DNA from: Gilliamella bombicola
GTDB taxonomy: Bacteria; Pseudomonadota; Gammaproteobacteria; Enterobacterales; Orbaceae
NCBI RefSeq assembly: GCF_900094945.1
Contig: NZ_FMAQ01000006.1
Span: 52,175 to 116,174 of the forward strand
Direction of reading: 5' to 3'
DNA length: 64,000 bases
This document shows, piece after piece, positions 1-10,292 of this stretch. How positions within the stretch are numbered: position 1 is the stretch's first letter; each line of letters opens with the position of its first letter. The notes beneath the pieces were generated by a model. It did not search any database. It worked only from the letters and a program-made list of their open reading frames with translations, and had not been told where the DNA came from. Position numbers and translations under genes: made by a program.

Positions 1-897
1 GCTGATGGGTTAAGTAGTTTGACAGTATTAGCAACTCTTGTTAAGCCTAAAGTGTACAATGGCGCAATTAACACATTTCTAGATGTAGATGGATTTAGTG
101 ATGAAAATGTAACGAACAGTATTCCTGAAACATTTAGCGAATTTTCAAAATTATGGACGGCGACGAGTAATGGTAGAAAAATTGCTTTAATTGACGGTAC
201 TTCTGGCAATATAAACCAATGTCCAGGGCAAATTGCTTGTGTTATTGTGAAATCATTTGAAAAAGTAGTAAAAGACCATAATGTATCATCTCGTGCTTCA
301 ACTGCTGCTGGTTTACAAGTAATTGGCGATAGTTATGCATTGGATGTTGCTTCAAATATTACTGGAGCGGTTGATTTTTCAATTTCGCTAGAACAGTATG
401 GTTTGGGTAAGTCATTTAATAGTGCTACCGTCGATTTTACTGGTGGTAGTGCAGGTCTCCTTGAAGTTTGGAATACTTCTGGAGTACTAGTTGCTAGAAG
501 TTCAGGTTCTTTACTTCAGTTTGACCCTGCAGGTCCAAACGAATGGCGTGTTGGTAAGGAATATCTTGTTAAAGCCTTTGCAGCTGATGGTACTCCAATC
601 GTTAATCCATATGTGATTTGGTCATTGGTTGGTTCAAATGCAGATGCTTGTCTTGGTGTTGCCCCGACAACATTACCAAATGCTGCTAGTAATCCAAATG
701 GGCCTTGGTTTAACGTTGCAATGGGAACTGATGCCCATTATATTATAAAAGGTAGAAACGACAGTTATGCAACATCAGGTACTAGTATTCCAGCGGTACA
801 AGGTGCACCAAATAATCTAGATTTAAGGCAAGTAACATCTTCTCCTCGTGCATGTGCTGGGGACCAAGGATTCAAGTTGCAAGTAACCGTTTTATGA
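1..897 (+). CDS. 3' end of a large exported/surface protein gene (partial)
   Basis: The frame is open from the first base of the window, so the N-terminus lies outside; 298 codons are visible, ending TGA. I do not recognise a catalytic domain. The protein is rich in Ser, Thr, Gly, Asn and Val, with beta-strand-like segments and several Cys pairs (around CPGQIAC, and near the end DACLG and RACAG), which suits an extracytoplasmic beta protein. Its last residues (GFKLQVTVL) resemble the end of the next gene (GYQLQVKTL), and both carry scattered GT/GN-rich stretches before that end, so the two look like related products of one locus. The arrangement recalls the SinI-type proteins found next to inverse autotransporters (intimin/SinH type); that is a guess from composition and pairing. 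A ten-base-pair hairpin follows the stop. Confidence 0.55.
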   Translation, partial: ADGLSSLTVLATLVKPKVYNGAINTFLDVDGFSDENVTNSIPETFSEFSKLWTATSNGRKIALIDGTSGNINQCPGQIACVIVKSFEKVVKDHNVSSRASTAAGLQVIGDSYALDVASNITGAVDFSISLEQYGLGKSFNSATVDFTGGSAGLLEVWNTSGVLVARSSGSLLQFDPAGPNEWRVGKEYLVKAFAADGTPIVNPYVIWSLVGSNADACLGVAPTTLPNAASNPNGPWFNVAMGTDAHYIIKGRNDSYATSGTSIPAVQGAPNNLDLRQVTSSPRACAGDQGFKLQVTVL

Positions 898-910
898 TAA
901 ATAAAAGTTT

Positions 911-936
911 AGATTACCGATAACTGTCGGTAATCT
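911..936 (+). terminator. Hairpin after the partial gene
   Basis: A perfect 10-bp stem (AGATTACCGA with TCGGTAATCT) and 6-base loop lie 14 bases after the stop. No T-run follows, so it may protect the mRNA 3' end or only attenuate read-through into the next gene. Confidence 0.4.
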
Positions 937-1014
937 AGTAGAAGGGACACCAACTTAATGGTGTGTTTGTATAACTATAATACATTAGTTTATAGAAAAA
1001 ATAGGAAGTTAAAC

Positions 1015-2079
1015 ATGAAAAATCTTACAATTAAAAAAGTTGCACTAGGCTTGTTTTTAGCTGGCTATGCAGCAAGTAGTGCATTTGCTGCTTTACAGAA
1101 AGAAACTGCTAATCTTATCAGCGGTAATGCACCAGTATTGAAATCCCATGCAGGTGTAGCTGACAAATTGACTGTCGATGTATTCCATGCGGATGGCTCA
1201 GCATACGTTGCAGGTGACGTAGTTAGAGTAGGTGATAAAGTTCATATCAAATATCGATTAGCCGATTTAGATGGTGATACTGATACTGCTAATGCAGGAA
1301 AAGTAAAAGCGTCACTCGAAGTTTCTGGAAAAGATTCAAGTGGTAACTGGGCTCCCATTTCAATACCTACGGTAGTATCAACTTATGATGCTACCGATCC
1401 GGAATTAGGTGAACTTGTATTTGAAATTACCAATGATTTCGTTGGTAAAAGCAACATCGGTTTCAAGGTTTTAGCAGAAACTGAATTTGGTCTTCCTACA
1501 AAAGGTAAGTGGGTATGGGTAAGTGATATCTTCGGGGCAGGCGACCCTGCTCATGGTACTAATCCACCAAGTAACCCTGGAGCTCCTGGTGATAATGGTA
1601 ACCCTGGGGGGCCTGGTGAGGGTAACATCCCTGGTACAAACCCTGGCCCTATTATGCCTTCAGGTGGTGTGTTAGGTATTTTCCTAGTTAATAGCACAGG
1701 TGACCTTGTAAGTCGCGAAAGCTATACTAATTTAGGTTCTACTTTAACACCTAAATATGGCGAAAGATATGCAGCTATAGTATGGGATGATGCAAATAGT
1801 AATGGTACTTATGAGGCTGGTGAAACTGAGTTTACTAGTGGCTTTAAATTTGAATGGCATGTAGTAGGTAATGGAAATCTTCCTGTTGGTACAAATGGTA
1901 ATATAGGTGGTGTACCAGCTGAATCTGGCTTCCTTACCGGTGATGGAAATAGAGCAGGTACAAATGATACTATCTTCTTAGGTTCTAGTACCTCTGGTAC
2001 TAAGCATAACAGTGTTTATAGCTTTAGCACCCATAAAGCAGGTATTCAAGGCTACCAACTTCAAGTTAAAACATTGTAA
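1015..2079 (+). CDS. Secreted protein with Gly/Pro-rich linker, SinI-like (tentative)
   Basis: 354 aa from ATG 1015. This start is preferred over the upstream GTG-frame extension because AGGA at 1003-1006 is 8 bases away and the product then opens with a clean signal peptide (MKNLTIKKVALGLFLAGYAA, cut after SAFA). After cleavage comes a region of about 150 residues with DGDTDTA-type acidic turns, then a low-complexity linker of about 35 residues made of G, N and P, then a C-terminal domain of about 145 residues ending GYQLQVKTL. Two domains joined by a flexible collagen-like linker suggest a surface or periplasmic protein. The C-terminus resembles that of the upstream partial gene. Assignment to the SinI autotransporter-associated group is from general resemblance only. 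A strong terminator follows. Confidence 0.65.
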   Translation: MKNLTIKKVALGLFLAGYAASSAFAALQKETANLISGNAPVLKSHAGVADKLTVDVFHADGSAYVAGDVVRVGDKVHIKYRLADLDGDTDTANAGKVKASLEVSGKDSSGNWAPISIPTVVSTYDATDPELGELVFEITNDFVGKSNIGFKVLAETEFGLPTKGKWVWVSDIFGAGDPAHGTNPPSNPGAPGDNGNPGGPGEGNIPGTNPGPIMPSGGVLGIFLVNSTGDLVSRESYTNLGSTLTPKYGERYAAIVWDDANSNGTYEAGETEFTSGFKFEWHVVGNGNLPVGTNGNIGGVPAESGFLTGDGNRAGTNDTIFLGSSTSGTKHNSVYSFSTHKAGIQGYQLQVKTL

Positions 2080-2097
2080 GCTAGTTTCTTACATTAT

Positions 2098-2126
2098 AAA
2101 AACCACTCTTCGGAGTGGTTTTTTTA
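2098..2126 (+). terminator. Rho-independent terminator (UUCG loop)
   Basis: Stem AACCACTC / GAGTGGTT (2101-2108, 2113-2120), TTCG tetraloop and a T7 tract: a textbook terminator 20 bases after the secreted-protein gene. Confidence 0.92.
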
Positions 2127-2305
2127 TTAGCTTGTGGTTTTAATTTAATATTGAACGTATTAGGTAAAATATAGTTTGCATCTTGTCTATTTAGCCTTGA
2201 TATAAAACCGATAAACTCAGTAAAACTATAATAATTAAATTCTCACTTCTTATTATTAATTTAATCATTTAAAATGGCATCAAATTTAACTCGATGTAAT
2301 TTACA

Positions 2306-2512
2306 ATGAATATTCCCTGGCAAGATCTTGACCCTGAAACGTTAAATAACCTTATAGAATATTTTGTATTGCGTGAAGGTACTGATTACGGTTTACACGA
2401 AACATCATTACAAGAAAAAGTGAACGATGTTAAACTTCAGTTAGCAAATGGTTCTGCAGTCATATTTTGGTCACAATTACATGAAACAATTGATATTAAA
2501 CTAATTAAATAA
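2306..2512 (+). CDS. yheU: YheU family protein (UPF0270)
   Basis: 68 aa, close to the usual 70-75 of the family. The opening [18 protein letters not shown] and the following LREGTDYG match E. coli YheU nearly residue for residue, as does the FWSQLHET block near the C-terminus. The function is unknown; it is a small acidic cytoplasmic protein. In E. coli yheU also lies a few genes from crp, so its position 90 bases before crp keeps an ancestral neighbourhood. No clear Shine-Dalgarno sequence precedes the ATG. The 180 bases upstream are AT-rich and show no further ORF. Confidence 0.9.
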   Translation: MNIPWQDLDPETLNNLIEYFVLREGTDYGLHETSLQEKVNDVKLQLANGSAVIFWSQLHETIDIKLIK

Positions 2513-2601
2513 TGATTAAAATGATTGTATGGTAATATATGATTTATTGTGTAACTTTGTTATAGTGTCTTGGATGTAAATTAAATAGAGAGGTAGCAAT
2601 A

Positions 2602-3231
2602 ATGATTGGTAAACCGCAATCGGATACAACGTTAGAATGGTTTTTATCTCACTGCCATATTCATAAATACCCAGCTAAGAGCACCCTTATACACCAAGGT
2701 GAAAAAGCAGAAACTCTCTATTATATTTTAAAAGGTTCTGTCGCTGTTTTGATTAAAGATGATGAAGGTAACGAAATGATTTTGTCTTACTTGAATCAAA
2801 ATCAGTTTTTAGGTGAATTAGGCCTTTTTGAAGAAGGCACCGAGCGAAGTGCTTGGGTTAAAGCTAAAACAAGTTGTGAAGTGGCCGAAATTTCATACAA
2901 AAAATTTAAACAACTTGTCCAAGTTAATCCTGATATTTTAATGCGTCTTGCGAGCCAAATGGCAAGTCGATTACAAGTAACTTCTGAAAAGGTCAGCAAT
3001 TTAGCATTTTTAGATGTAGCTGGACGCATTGCACAAACACTTTTAAATCTTGCAAAACAACCTGATGCAATGACTCATCCTGATGGTATGCAAATTAAAA
3101 TTACACGGCAAGAAATAGGGCAAATAGTTGGTTGTTCACGAGAAACAGTTGGCCGAATTTTAAAAATGCTTGAAGATCAACATTTGATTTCTGCACATGG
3201 CAAAACGATTGTTGTTTATGGTACACGTTAA
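2602..3231 (+). CDS. crp: cAMP receptor protein CRP
   Basis: 209 aa, one residue shorter than E. coli CRP and almost identical in its C-terminal half. The cAMP-binding beta roll (about 1-130) keeps the ligand residues E72, R82, S83, T127 and S128. The helix-turn-helix [19 protein letters not shown] near 170-188 is the E. coli recognition module, so target sites should be the standard TGTGA/TCACA palindromes. The protein is a homodimeric global regulator that activates catabolic promoters when bound to cAMP. AGAGAGG at about 2587-2593 is the ribosome-binding site. The downstream neighbour uppS is 51 bases away, unlike in E. coli. Confidence 0.98.
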   Translation: MIGKPQSDTTLEWFLSHCHIHKYPAKSTLIHQGEKAETLYYILKGSVAVLIKDDEGNEMILSYLNQNQFLGELGLFEEGTERSAWVKAKTSCEVAEISYKKFKQLVQVNPDILMRLASQMASRLQVTSEKVSNLAFLDVAGRIAQTLLNLAKQPDAMTHPDGMQIKITRQEIGQIVGCSRETVGRILKMLEDQHLISAHGKTIVVYGTR

Positions 3232-3282
3232 TTGGTCAAAATAATAAATTGATAAAATGATTGATACAATACGAGATATGGC

Positions 3283-4014
3283 ATGACTCAAGAAAGATGT
3301 ATTCCAAGTCATGTGGCTATAATTATGGATGGAAATGGACGCTGGGCACAACAACGTAACCAATTGCGTGTCATTGGTCATCGAGCAGGTTTAAAAACTG
3401 TACGAAAAATTGTTGCTTATGCGGCAAGATTGAAGGTGAAAGTTCTTACTTTATACGCATTTAGTAGTGAAAACTGGAAGCGTCCGCCTAATGAAGTTTC
3501 AGCTCTGATTTCTCTTTTTATTTATGCATTAAATCGAGAAATCAAAAACTTACATAAAAATAATGTTCGCTTGAATATTATTGGTGATATTTCTCGGTTT
3601 AGTGAACATTTGCAAGAAATGATTGTTCGCGCAGAAGATCTAACCAAAAACAATTCAGGCCTTGTTCTGAATATTGCTGCCAATTATGGTGGACGTTGGG
3701 ATATCTTACAATCTGCAAAAAAAATGGCTATGCAAATAAAAAAGGGAGAAATCACTTTAGAACAAGTGACAGAAGATCGTTTTGCTTCAATAATGTGTAT
3801 GGGAAAATTTCCCGAAGTTGATTTAGTTATTCGTACAGGTGGTGAATATCGGATTAGTAATTTTTTACTATGGCAAATTGCTTATTCTGAGCTTTACTTT
3901 ACCGATACCTTATGGCCTGATTTTAATCAGACTTTATTTGATGAAGCAATCAATGTATTTAATGCCAGAGAACGACGTTTTGGAGGCATTCATAATAAGG
4001 AACACTCATGTTAA
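3283..4014 (+). CDS. uppS: Undecaprenyl diphosphate synthase (UppS/IspU)
   Basis: 243 aa cis-prenyltransferase that extends farnesyl diphosphate with eight isopentenyl units to the C55 lipid carrier used for peptidoglycan and O-antigen. The MDGNGRW motif (15-21) supplies the catalytic Asp16; FSSENWKRP binds substrate; the late [15 protein letters not shown] block carries the conserved Arg/Arg/Ser and precedes a C-terminal ERRFGG. It is the first gene of a tightly packed envelope cluster, and its last 7 bases overlap the start of cdsA, which suggests translational coupling. The order uppS-cdsA-rseP-bamA-skp-lpxD is the same as in E. coli. Confidence 0.97.
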   Translation: MTQERCIPSHVAIIMDGNGRWAQQRNQLRVIGHRAGLKTVRKIVAYAARLKVKVLTLYAFSSENWKRPPNEVSALISLFIYALNREIKNLHKNNVRLNIIGDISRFSEHLQEMIVRAEDLTKNNSGLVLNIAANYGGRWDILQSAKKMAMQIKKGEITLEQVTEDRFASIMCMGKFPEVDLVIRTGGEYRISNFLLWQIAYSELYFTDTLWPDFNQTLFDEAINVFNARERRFGGIHNKEHSC

Positions 4015-4850
4015 TCCATCGTATACTTGCTGCAATTGTGCTTATTCCGCTTGTTATAGCGGTTGTTTTTTTTGTCCCGTTATCAGTATTTTCTTTAATT
4101 ATTATTCTGGTTTGTGGACTAGCAGCGTGGGAATGGGCTCAGTTTCTTCATATTACTAACAAGTATTCAAGGTTGGTTTTTGCTATTTCAATCGTTGTTT
4201 TGCTAAGTATACTTTATTTGATTCCCAATTCCTGCGAACTAAAAATAAGGGTATTTGCCGTTATTTTATTTTTATCGATTATATGGTGGATAATTGCTTT
4301 GTGTTTAGTACTTAGCTATCCTGATACAACTAAATATTGGCGTAATTCAATTGTTATAAAATTGTTATTTGCTTTTTTTACTTTAGTGCCGTTTTTTATT
4401 AGTATGATTGAATTACGATCCATTAACTATAATTCTAATTCTTATATAGGCGCAATTTGGTTGCTTTATGTCTTTGTGCTAGTATGGGCTACAGATACTG
4501 GCGCTTATTTTGCAGGGCGAACATTTGGTAAGCGAAAATTAGCAGCAAAAGTATCACCAGGTAAGACTATAGAGGGCTTTATTGGTGGTGTTAGTTTGGC
4601 AGTCATTATTAGTCTAATTGCTTACTTTTTTAATTTGTTTGATATGGCATTTAGCGTATTTTTTATTAGCTCTTTGTTAGCAATTTTTGTTTCAGTATTA
4701 GGTGATTTAACTGAAAGTATGTTTAAGCGTGAAGCTGGCATTAAAGATAGTGGTCATTTAATTCCGGGGCATGGTGGTATTTTAGATCGTATTGACAGTT
4801 TAACTGCTGCTGTTCCTGTTTTTACTGCATTATCTTTTTGTTTACTATAA
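4008..4850 (+). CDS. cdsA: Phosphatidate cytidylyltransferase CdsA
   Basis: 280 aa polytopic inner-membrane enzyme that makes CDP-diacylglycerol from phosphatidate and CTP, the branch point of phospholipid synthesis. Several hydrophobic helices fill the N-terminal two thirds. The family signature is complete near the C-terminus: SMFKRE, then [19 protein letters not shown], with the Asp and His residues that bind metal and CTP. It starts inside the last codons of uppS and ends 13 bases before rseP, consistent with one operon. Confidence 0.97.
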   Translation: MLIHRILAAIVLIPLVIAVVFFVPLSVFSLIIILVCGLAAWEWAQFLHITNKYSRLVFAISIVVLLSILYLIPNSCELKIRVFAVILFLSIIWWIIALCLVLSYPDTTKYWRNSIVIKLLFAFFTLVPFFISMIELRSINYNSNSYIGAIWLLYVFVLVWATDTGAYFAGRTFGKRKLAAKVSPGKTIEGFIGGVSLAVIISLIAYFFNLFDMAFSVFFISSLLAIFVSVLGDLTESMFKREAGIKDSGHLIPGHGGILDRIDSLTAAVPVFTALSFCLL

Positions 4851-4863
4851 AAGGTGATAGATT

Positions 4864-6183
4864 TTGCTGTGGTCACTATTATTATTTGTTATTACTATCA
4901 GTATATTAGTTACTATTCATGAGTTCGGGCATTTTTGTGTTGCTCGCTTATGCCAGGTTAAAGTTGAATGTTTTTCAATTGGCTTCGGTAAAAAACTTTG
5001 GTCACATAAATTTTTAAGTGGAACCGAGTTGGTAATTGCTATGATTCCACTTGGCGGTTATGTTAAAATGCTCGACGGAAGAGCAACAATCTTATCAAGC
5101 AATAACGAAAAATTTGCATTTGATAAAAAAAAGATTTGGCAACGTGCTTTAATTATTTTTGCCGGTCCATTTGCTAACTTTATATTAGCTTTGATTATCT
5201 ATTGGATTATTTTTTTGATAGGGGTAGTACATTATCCAGTTAAAGTAAAAGATGTAATACCTAACACACCAGCAGCTTTGGTCTCAATCCCATCTGGCGC
5301 TGAGTTGAAGACCATTGATAATGTTAAAATTGAAAATTGGAATGATGTCAATTTGGCCTTAATTGCTGTAATGGGTAAAACAAATATAACTTTCTCTTAT
5401 ATTGATAGTAGTGATGATAGTAATCAAAAAGAAGTGAAAAAAAGTGTAGATATTAACAATTGGCATTTTGATATAGAAAAAGATTCAGCTATTATGGCGT
5501 TTGGTTTTGTGCCTAAAGAGTTGGAAATTTATCCAATTGTGAGTAAAATTGTACCAGATTCTGCTGCTGAGCGGGCAGGTTTACGTGTTGGCGATAAAAT
5601 TATTGGTTATAATGAGCAATCGTATGTAGATTGGCGTGATTTTTCCAATACAATTAAAAAAGCTCAAGCTATCACTTTAAAGGTTAATCGAAAAAATAAA
5701 GATATTTATCTTAAACTCGTACCAACCGTTCAAAAGAACGGAGAAGGTGTTGCAGGTTTATATCCTACATCTGATGCGATAGTTGTTCAGTATGGTTTTT
5801 TCGATGGGTTGAATAAAGGTATTGCGCAAACATTGTTAACCACAAAGTTAACAATTCGTTCGCTTTATCAATTAGTAACAGGTGTTATTGGATTAAAACA
5901 TTTATCAGGACCAATAACAATAGCAAAAAGCGCAGGGCAAACAGCAAGTTATGGTTTTACTCCTTATTTATATTTTCTAGCCTTTATCAGTATAAGTTTA
6001 GGGGTTATCAATCTTGTTCCATTACCTATGTTAGATGGCGGCCACCTTATTTTTTTATTATTTGAAAAAATAAACGGAAAAGCCTTATCAAATAAAGCCC
6101 AAGAGCGTTTTTTTCGTATTGGCTTTTTTTTATTAATGGTAATAATGGGAATTGCACTATTCAATGATATTTTACGATTGTGA
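4864..6183 (+). CDS. rseP: Site-2 intramembrane zinc protease RseP
   Basis: 439 aa (E. coli 450). It cleaves anti-sigma factor RseA within the membrane after DegS and so releases sigma-E; it also clears signal-peptide remnants. The zinc motif HEFGH is at 19-23 in the first membrane helix, PDZ-type regions occupy the periplasmic middle (about 120-300, with AGLRVGD in the second), and PLPMLDGGHL near residue 390 gives the third zinc ligand. The start is TTG at 4864, preceded by AAGGTGAT at 4851-4858; no ATG in this frame would keep the HEFGH helix. The rare start may limit expression. The gene sits between cdsA and bamA as in E. coli. Confidence 0.95.
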   Translation: MLWSLLLFVITISILVTIHEFGHFCVARLCQVKVECFSIGFGKKLWSHKFLSGTELVIAMIPLGGYVKMLDGRATILSSNNEKFAFDKKKIWQRALIIFAGPFANFILALIIYWIIFLIGVVHYPVKVKDVIPNTPAALVSIPSGAELKTIDNVKIENWNDVNLALIAVMGKTNITFSYIDSSDDSNQKEVKKSVDINNWHFDIEKDSAIMAFGFVPKELEIYPIVSKIVPDSAAERAGLRVGDKIIGYNEQSYVDWRDFSNTIKKAQAITLKVNRKNKDIYLKLVPTVQKNGEGVAGLYPTSDAIVVQYGFFDGLNKGIAQTLLTTKLTIRSLYQLVTGVIGLKHLSGPITIAKSAGQTASYGFTPYLYFLAFISISLGVINLVPLPMLDGGHLIFLLFEKINGKALSNKAQERFFRIGFFLLMVIMGIALFNDILRL

Positions 6184-6208
6184 TGGAATGAGGTTATAAA
6201 CATTTACG

Positions 6209-8632
6209 ATGAAAATAAATAAATTACTTATAGCATCTTTGCTGTTCAGTACGACAGCCGTATATAGTTCCAATGCATTTTGTGTTGATGATTTTGTGGT
6301 GAAAGATATCAAATTTGAAGGTTTGCAGCGTGTGACAGTTGGTGCTGCATTACTTGAAATGCCAATTCAAATTGGTGATTATGTTAATGAAGCTGATTTA
6401 GGCCGTATCATCAAATCACTTTATGCCAGTGGTAACTTTGATAATATTACTGTTTCTCGTGATGGTGATCAGCTAATTATTCATGTTGAAGAACGTCCTA
6501 CTATTGCAAGCATCACTTTTTCCGGTAATAAATCAGTAAAAGATGACATGCTTAAGAAAAATCTAGATAGTTCGGGTATCCGTGAAGGCGAAGCGTTAGA
6601 TCGTACTATGCTTTCAGGTATAGAAAAGGGCTTAGAAGATTTTTATTACAGTGTTGGTAAGTACAATGCTCAAGTTAAAGCTGTTGTAACTCCTTTATCT
6701 CGTAATCGTGTTGATTTAAAGTTAGTTGTTGCTGAAGGTAAATCGGCGTTAATCGATCAGATCAATATTGTTGGAGCTAAGGCTTTTTCATCAGAAGAAC
6801 TTATTGCGCGCTTTACTTTGCGTGATGAGGTGCCTTGGTGGAATATGCTTGGCAATCGTAAATATCAAAAACAAAAATTATCTTCAGATTTAGATGAGTT
6901 GCAGAGCTTTTATTTAAATCGAGGTTACGCTCGTTTTAATATAGAGTCAACGCAAGTTAGTTTAACGCCAGATAAAAAAGGCATTTACGTTACAATTAAT
7001 ATTCATGAAGGTGAACAATATAAAGTATCTCAACTTGAATTTATGGGTAATTTTGCAAATCATAAAGATGCGATTGCTAAAATTGCTAATGAAAAAGTAG
7101 AGATTGGTGAACTTTATAATGGCAAAAAAATAACCGAAATTGAAGATAATGTTAAACGTCTACTTGCTAATTTTGGTTATGCATACCCTAGGGTTTCGAT
7201 TCAACCAGAAATGGACGATGCCGCACATACAGTTAAATTAGTTGTTCTTGTCGATGTAGGTCAACGTTTTTATGTTCGCAATATTAAAATAGTCGGTAAT
7301 ACCATCACAAGTGAAAGTGTAATTCGCCGCGAACTTCGACAAATGGAGGGCGCGTGGTTAAGTAATGGATTAGTTGAATTAGGTAAAGAACGTTTAAGTC
7401 GACTTGGTTTTTTTGATACTGTTGAAGCAAATACTGAACGAGTACCAGGCGTAGATGATCAGGTTGATATCATTTATAAAGTTGCTGAACGTAATACAGG
7501 TAGTATTAAATTTGGTGTCGGTATCGGTTCTGATAGCGGTCTCAGTTTCAACGCTGGTATTTCTCAAGATAACTGGTTAGGTACAGGGAATAGTGTTTCA
7601 TTTGATGTTAATACTACTGATACAGATAAAACAGCATCTATTTCTCTTGTTGATCCTTATTTTACAGTTGATGGAGTAAGTTTAGGCGGTAGTATTTACT
7701 ATAATACCTATAAAAATGACGATAAAGATGATGAGTCAGAATACTCAAGTAAAACATGGGGTGCATCGGCAAATTTAGGATTCCCTATTAGTGAAAATAA
7801 TTTTGTTCGATTTGGTACAGAATTTGCTAATCATAAATTATCGGATATGCAACCACAGTATAGTATGTGGCGTTATTTTGATTCTATGGGTAAAAAAGCA
7901 AAAGATGAGCATTCATTTACGTATGATACAAATGATCTATTGTTGAATGCTTATTGGACATACAACTCTTTAGATCGTGGATTCTTTCCTACTGATGGTT
8001 TAAAAATGACTGCTAATGCTAAAATCACCGCACCTGTATTTGATAATCGATTCTATAAACTGATATCGGATGCATCTTACTATTATCCAATTGACAATGA
8101 CCATAATTGGATATTCTTAACTCGTGCTCGATTTGGTTATGGTGGTGGTTTAGGTGGTAAAGAGTTGCCATTTTATGAAAACTTCTATGCTGGTGGGGCA
8201 TCAGTATTGAGAGGGTTTAAATCAAATACTGTTGGTCCTAAAGCAGTATATCTTAATAAAGCTGGCGTTTGTGATAGTTTAGAACGTACATCTGGATGCA
8301 CAAAATCAAAAGATGCCGTAGGTGGTAATGCTATCGCTTTTGTTAGTACAGAGCTAATTGTTCCAACTCCATTTGCTGGAGAAAAATACGCTGATAATCT
8401 TAGAACATCTCTATTTTTTGATGCAGGTACAGTATGGGATACTGAATGGAACTTAAAGGGGAAAGATATTCCCGATTATAGCTCTCCATCTGATATTAGA
8501 ATGTCAGCTGGTCTTGCTGTTCAGTGGATGTCACCATTAGGTCCTTTGGTATTTTCTTATGCTCAACCATTTAAGAAATATGATGGTGACTCATCACAAC
8601 AATTCCAGTTTAATATAGGTTCTACATGGTAA
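6209..8632 (+). CDS. bamA: Outer-membrane assembly factor BamA
   Basis: 807 aa, the usual size. It is the central pore of the Bam complex that folds beta-barrel proteins into the outer membrane. A signal peptide occupies about residues 1-25 ([20 protein letters not shown]). Five POTRA domains run to about residue 430, the first opening [14 protein letters not shown], and a 16-strand barrel fills the rest, with the lid-loop signature VLRGF in [16 protein letters not shown] and a terminal aromatic (GSTW). The spacing from the AGG at about 6190 to the ATG is long, so initiation may depend on upstream translation of rseP, which ends 25 bases earlier. Confidence 0.98.
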   Translation: MKINKLLIASLLFSTTAVYSSNAFCVDDFVVKDIKFEGLQRVTVGAALLEMPIQIGDYVNEADLGRIIKSLYASGNFDNITVSRDGDQLIIHVEERPTIASITFSGNKSVKDDMLKKNLDSSGIREGEALDRTMLSGIEKGLEDFYYSVGKYNAQVKAVVTPLSRNRVDLKLVVAEGKSALIDQINIVGAKAFSSEELIARFTLRDEVPWWNMLGNRKYQKQKLSSDLDELQSFYLNRGYARFNIESTQVSLTPDKKGIYVTINIHEGEQYKVSQLEFMGNFANHKDAIAKIANEKVEIGELYNGKKITEIEDNVKRLLANFGYAYPRVSIQPEMDDAAHTVKLVVLVDVGQRFYVRNIKIVGNTITSESVIRRELRQMEGAWLSNGLVELGKERLSRLGFFDTVEANTERVPGVDDQVDIIYKVAERNTGSIKFGVGIGSDSGLSFNAGISQDNWLGTGNSVSFDVNTTDTDKTASISLVDPYFTVDGVSLGGSIYYNTYKNDDKDDESEYSSKTWGASANLGFPISENNFVRFGTEFANHKLSDMQPQYSMWRYFDSMGKKAKDEHSFTYDTNDLLLNAYWTYNSLDRGFFPTDGLKMTANAKITAPVFDNRFYKLISDASYYYPIDNDHNWIFLTRARFGYGGGLGGKELPFYENFYAGGASVLRGFKSNTVGPKAVYLNKAGVCDSLERTSGCTKSKDAVGGNAIAFVSTELIVPTPFAGEKYADNLRTSLFFDAGTVWDTEWNLKGKDIPDYSSPSDIRMSAGLAVQWMSPLGPLVFSYAQPFKKYDGDSSQQFQFNIGSTW

Positions 8633-8667
8633 TTCATGTTATAAATAAAAATACATAGGTGATTAAA

Positions 8668-9156
8668 GTGAAAAAAATTATAGCTGTTTTAGGCATTAGT
8701 GCCGCATTACTTTTTGCTGGATTTGCAAATGCTGAAGTTAAATTGGGTGTGATTAATGTTGAATCAGTATTAGAACGGATGCCTCAACGTGAATCAGTAA
8801 GAAAAATGTTGAAAAATGAATTTGAAGCAAGAGCCAACTCATTGCAAGAAGAAGAAAAAAAATCTAAAGAAGCTATCGCTCGTCTAAAGAAAGATGGTTT
8901 AACATTATCTTCTTCTGAAAAAGCTAAATTAAATAAGGTAATTTCCGATTTTGAAAGTAAGGCTGATGCGTTTTCAGTAGATTATCAAAAACGTCAAAAA
9001 GAAGAGGCTGAAAAATTATTTACTAAAATCCAAGAGGCAGTTAAAGATATTGTTGCAACAGAAGGATACGATGTTATTTTAAGCGCTGGAGCTACATTGT
9101 TCGCATCAGATGCAGTTGATATTTCAGATAAAGTGTTGGAAAAGGTTAAGAACTAA
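8668..9156 (+). CDS. skp: Periplasmic chaperone Skp (OmpH)
   Basis: 162 aa from GTG 8668. An in-frame GTG at 8659 lies inside the ribosome-binding site AGGTGA (8657-8662), so 8668 is the functional start and gives the signal peptide [20 protein letters not shown], cut after NA. The mature protein begins with the beta strand [10 protein letters not shown] and continues as long charged helices (about 50-120) that form the tentacles of the trimeric jellyfish. Skp holds unfolded outer-membrane proteins on the way to BamA, whose gene is directly upstream. The stop overlaps the lpxD start by one base. Confidence 0.93.
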   Translation: MKKIIAVLGISAALLFAGFANAEVKLGVINVESVLERMPQRESVRKMLKNEFEARANSLQEEEKKSKEAIARLKKDGLTLSSSEKAKLNKVISDFESKADAFSVDYQKRQKEEAEKLFTKIQEAVKDIVATEGYDVILSAGATLFASDAVDISDKVLEKVKN

Positions 9157-10184
9157 TGTTTTCCATTCGTTTAGAGCAATTAGCTAAGCAACTTGATGCC
9201 GAGTTACATGGTGATGGTAATGTAATCATCACCGGTATAGCATCAATGAAAAGTGCGGTATCTGGGCAAATTACTTTTTTGTCTGATAAAAAATTACAAA
9301 GTAATTTATCAACATGTAAAGCTTCTGCTGTCGTAATGACTAGAGAGAGTGTTGAACATTGGGGTGGGGCTGCTCTTATTGTTAAAAATCCTTATCTTGC
9401 ATATGCAAAATTAGCGCAAATCCTTGATACTACGCCAACACCAGCAAAAGATATCGCACCGACAGCAGTAATTGATTCAACTGCTCAGCTAGGTTGCAAT
9501 ATTTCGATTGGCGCTAATGCTGTCATCGAAAGCGGTGTTGTATTAGGTGATAATTGTGTTATTGGTGCAGGTTGTTTTATTGGTAAGAATACAACAATCG
9601 GTGCTGGTACAAAATTATGGGCTAATATTTCTATTTATCATAATTGTATTATTGGTGAAAATTGCTTAATTCAGTCTGGAACTGTAATTGGCGCAGATGG
9701 ATTTGGTTATGCTAATGATAAAGGTAAATGGATTAAAATTCCCCAACTAGGTCGTGTTGTTATTGGTAATAATGTTGAAATTGGCGCCTCAACAACAATC
9801 GATCGTGGTGCGTTAGATGATACTGTTATAGGTAATGGTGTGATTATTGATAATCAATGCCAAATAGCTCATAACGATATTATCGGTGATCATACAGCGG
9901 TTGCTGGTGGTGTTATTATGGCTGGTAGTTTGACTATTGGTCGCCATTGCTTAATTGGTGGAGCTAGCGTGATTAATGGACATATGGAAATATGTGATCA
10001 AGTTACCGTAACTGGTATGGGGATGGTAATGCGCCCAATTACACAGCCAGGTGTTTACTCATCAGGTATTCCATTGCAAGAAAATAAAGTATGGCGTAAA
10101 ACCGCGTCGTTAGTTTTACATATTGACGAAATGAATAAACGCTTGAAAGCACTTGAGAAGAAACAATTAAATGTCTCGACGTAG
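9156..10184 (+). CDS. lpxD: UDP-3-O-acylglucosamine N-acyltransferase LpxD
   Basis: 342 aa (E. coli 341). It transfers 3-hydroxymyristate from ACP to the amino group of UDP-3-O-acylglucosamine, the third lipid A step. An N-terminal uridine-binding domain (about 1-100) precedes a left-handed beta helix of hexapeptide repeats ([24 protein letters not shown] and onward). The catalytic His is H239 in the IAHND context, at the same residue number as E. coli. The ATG shares its A with the skp stop (TAATG), so the genes are coupled. In E. coli fabZ-lpxA-lpxB follow; here the block ends and tig follows. Confidence 0.97.
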   Translation: MFSIRLEQLAKQLDAELHGDGNVIITGIASMKSAVSGQITFLSDKKLQSNLSTCKASAVVMTRESVEHWGGAALIVKNPYLAYAKLAQILDTTPTPAKDIAPTAVIDSTAQLGCNISIGANAVIESGVVLGDNCVIGAGCFIGKNTTIGAGTKLWANISIYHNCIIGENCLIQSGTVIGADGFGYANDKGKWIKIPQLGRVVIGNNVEIGASTTIDRGALDDTVIGNGVIIDNQCQIAHNDIIGDHTAVAGGVIMAGSLTIGRHCLIGGASVINGHMEICDQVTVTGMGMVMRPITQPGVYSSGIPLQENKVWRKTASLVLHIDEMNKRLKALEKKQLNVST

Positions 10185-10204
10185 ACGATTACGGTCGGTA
10201 TAAT
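10176..10204 (+). promoter_or_regulatory. Probable sigma-70 promoter for tig
   Basis: A perfect TATAAT (10199-10204) lies 17 bases after TCGACG (10176-10181, 4 of 6 matches to the -35 consensus). The -35 falls in the last codons of lpxD. It gives tig its own transcript with a leader of about 80 bases. Confidence 0.5.
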
Positions 10205-10292
10205 GCATGCCTATTTTTAATATTTTTTTAGCTCAGTTATCGTTTTTATATAATTATGGACGGATAACATTCAATAATTTCGAGGTATAAAG

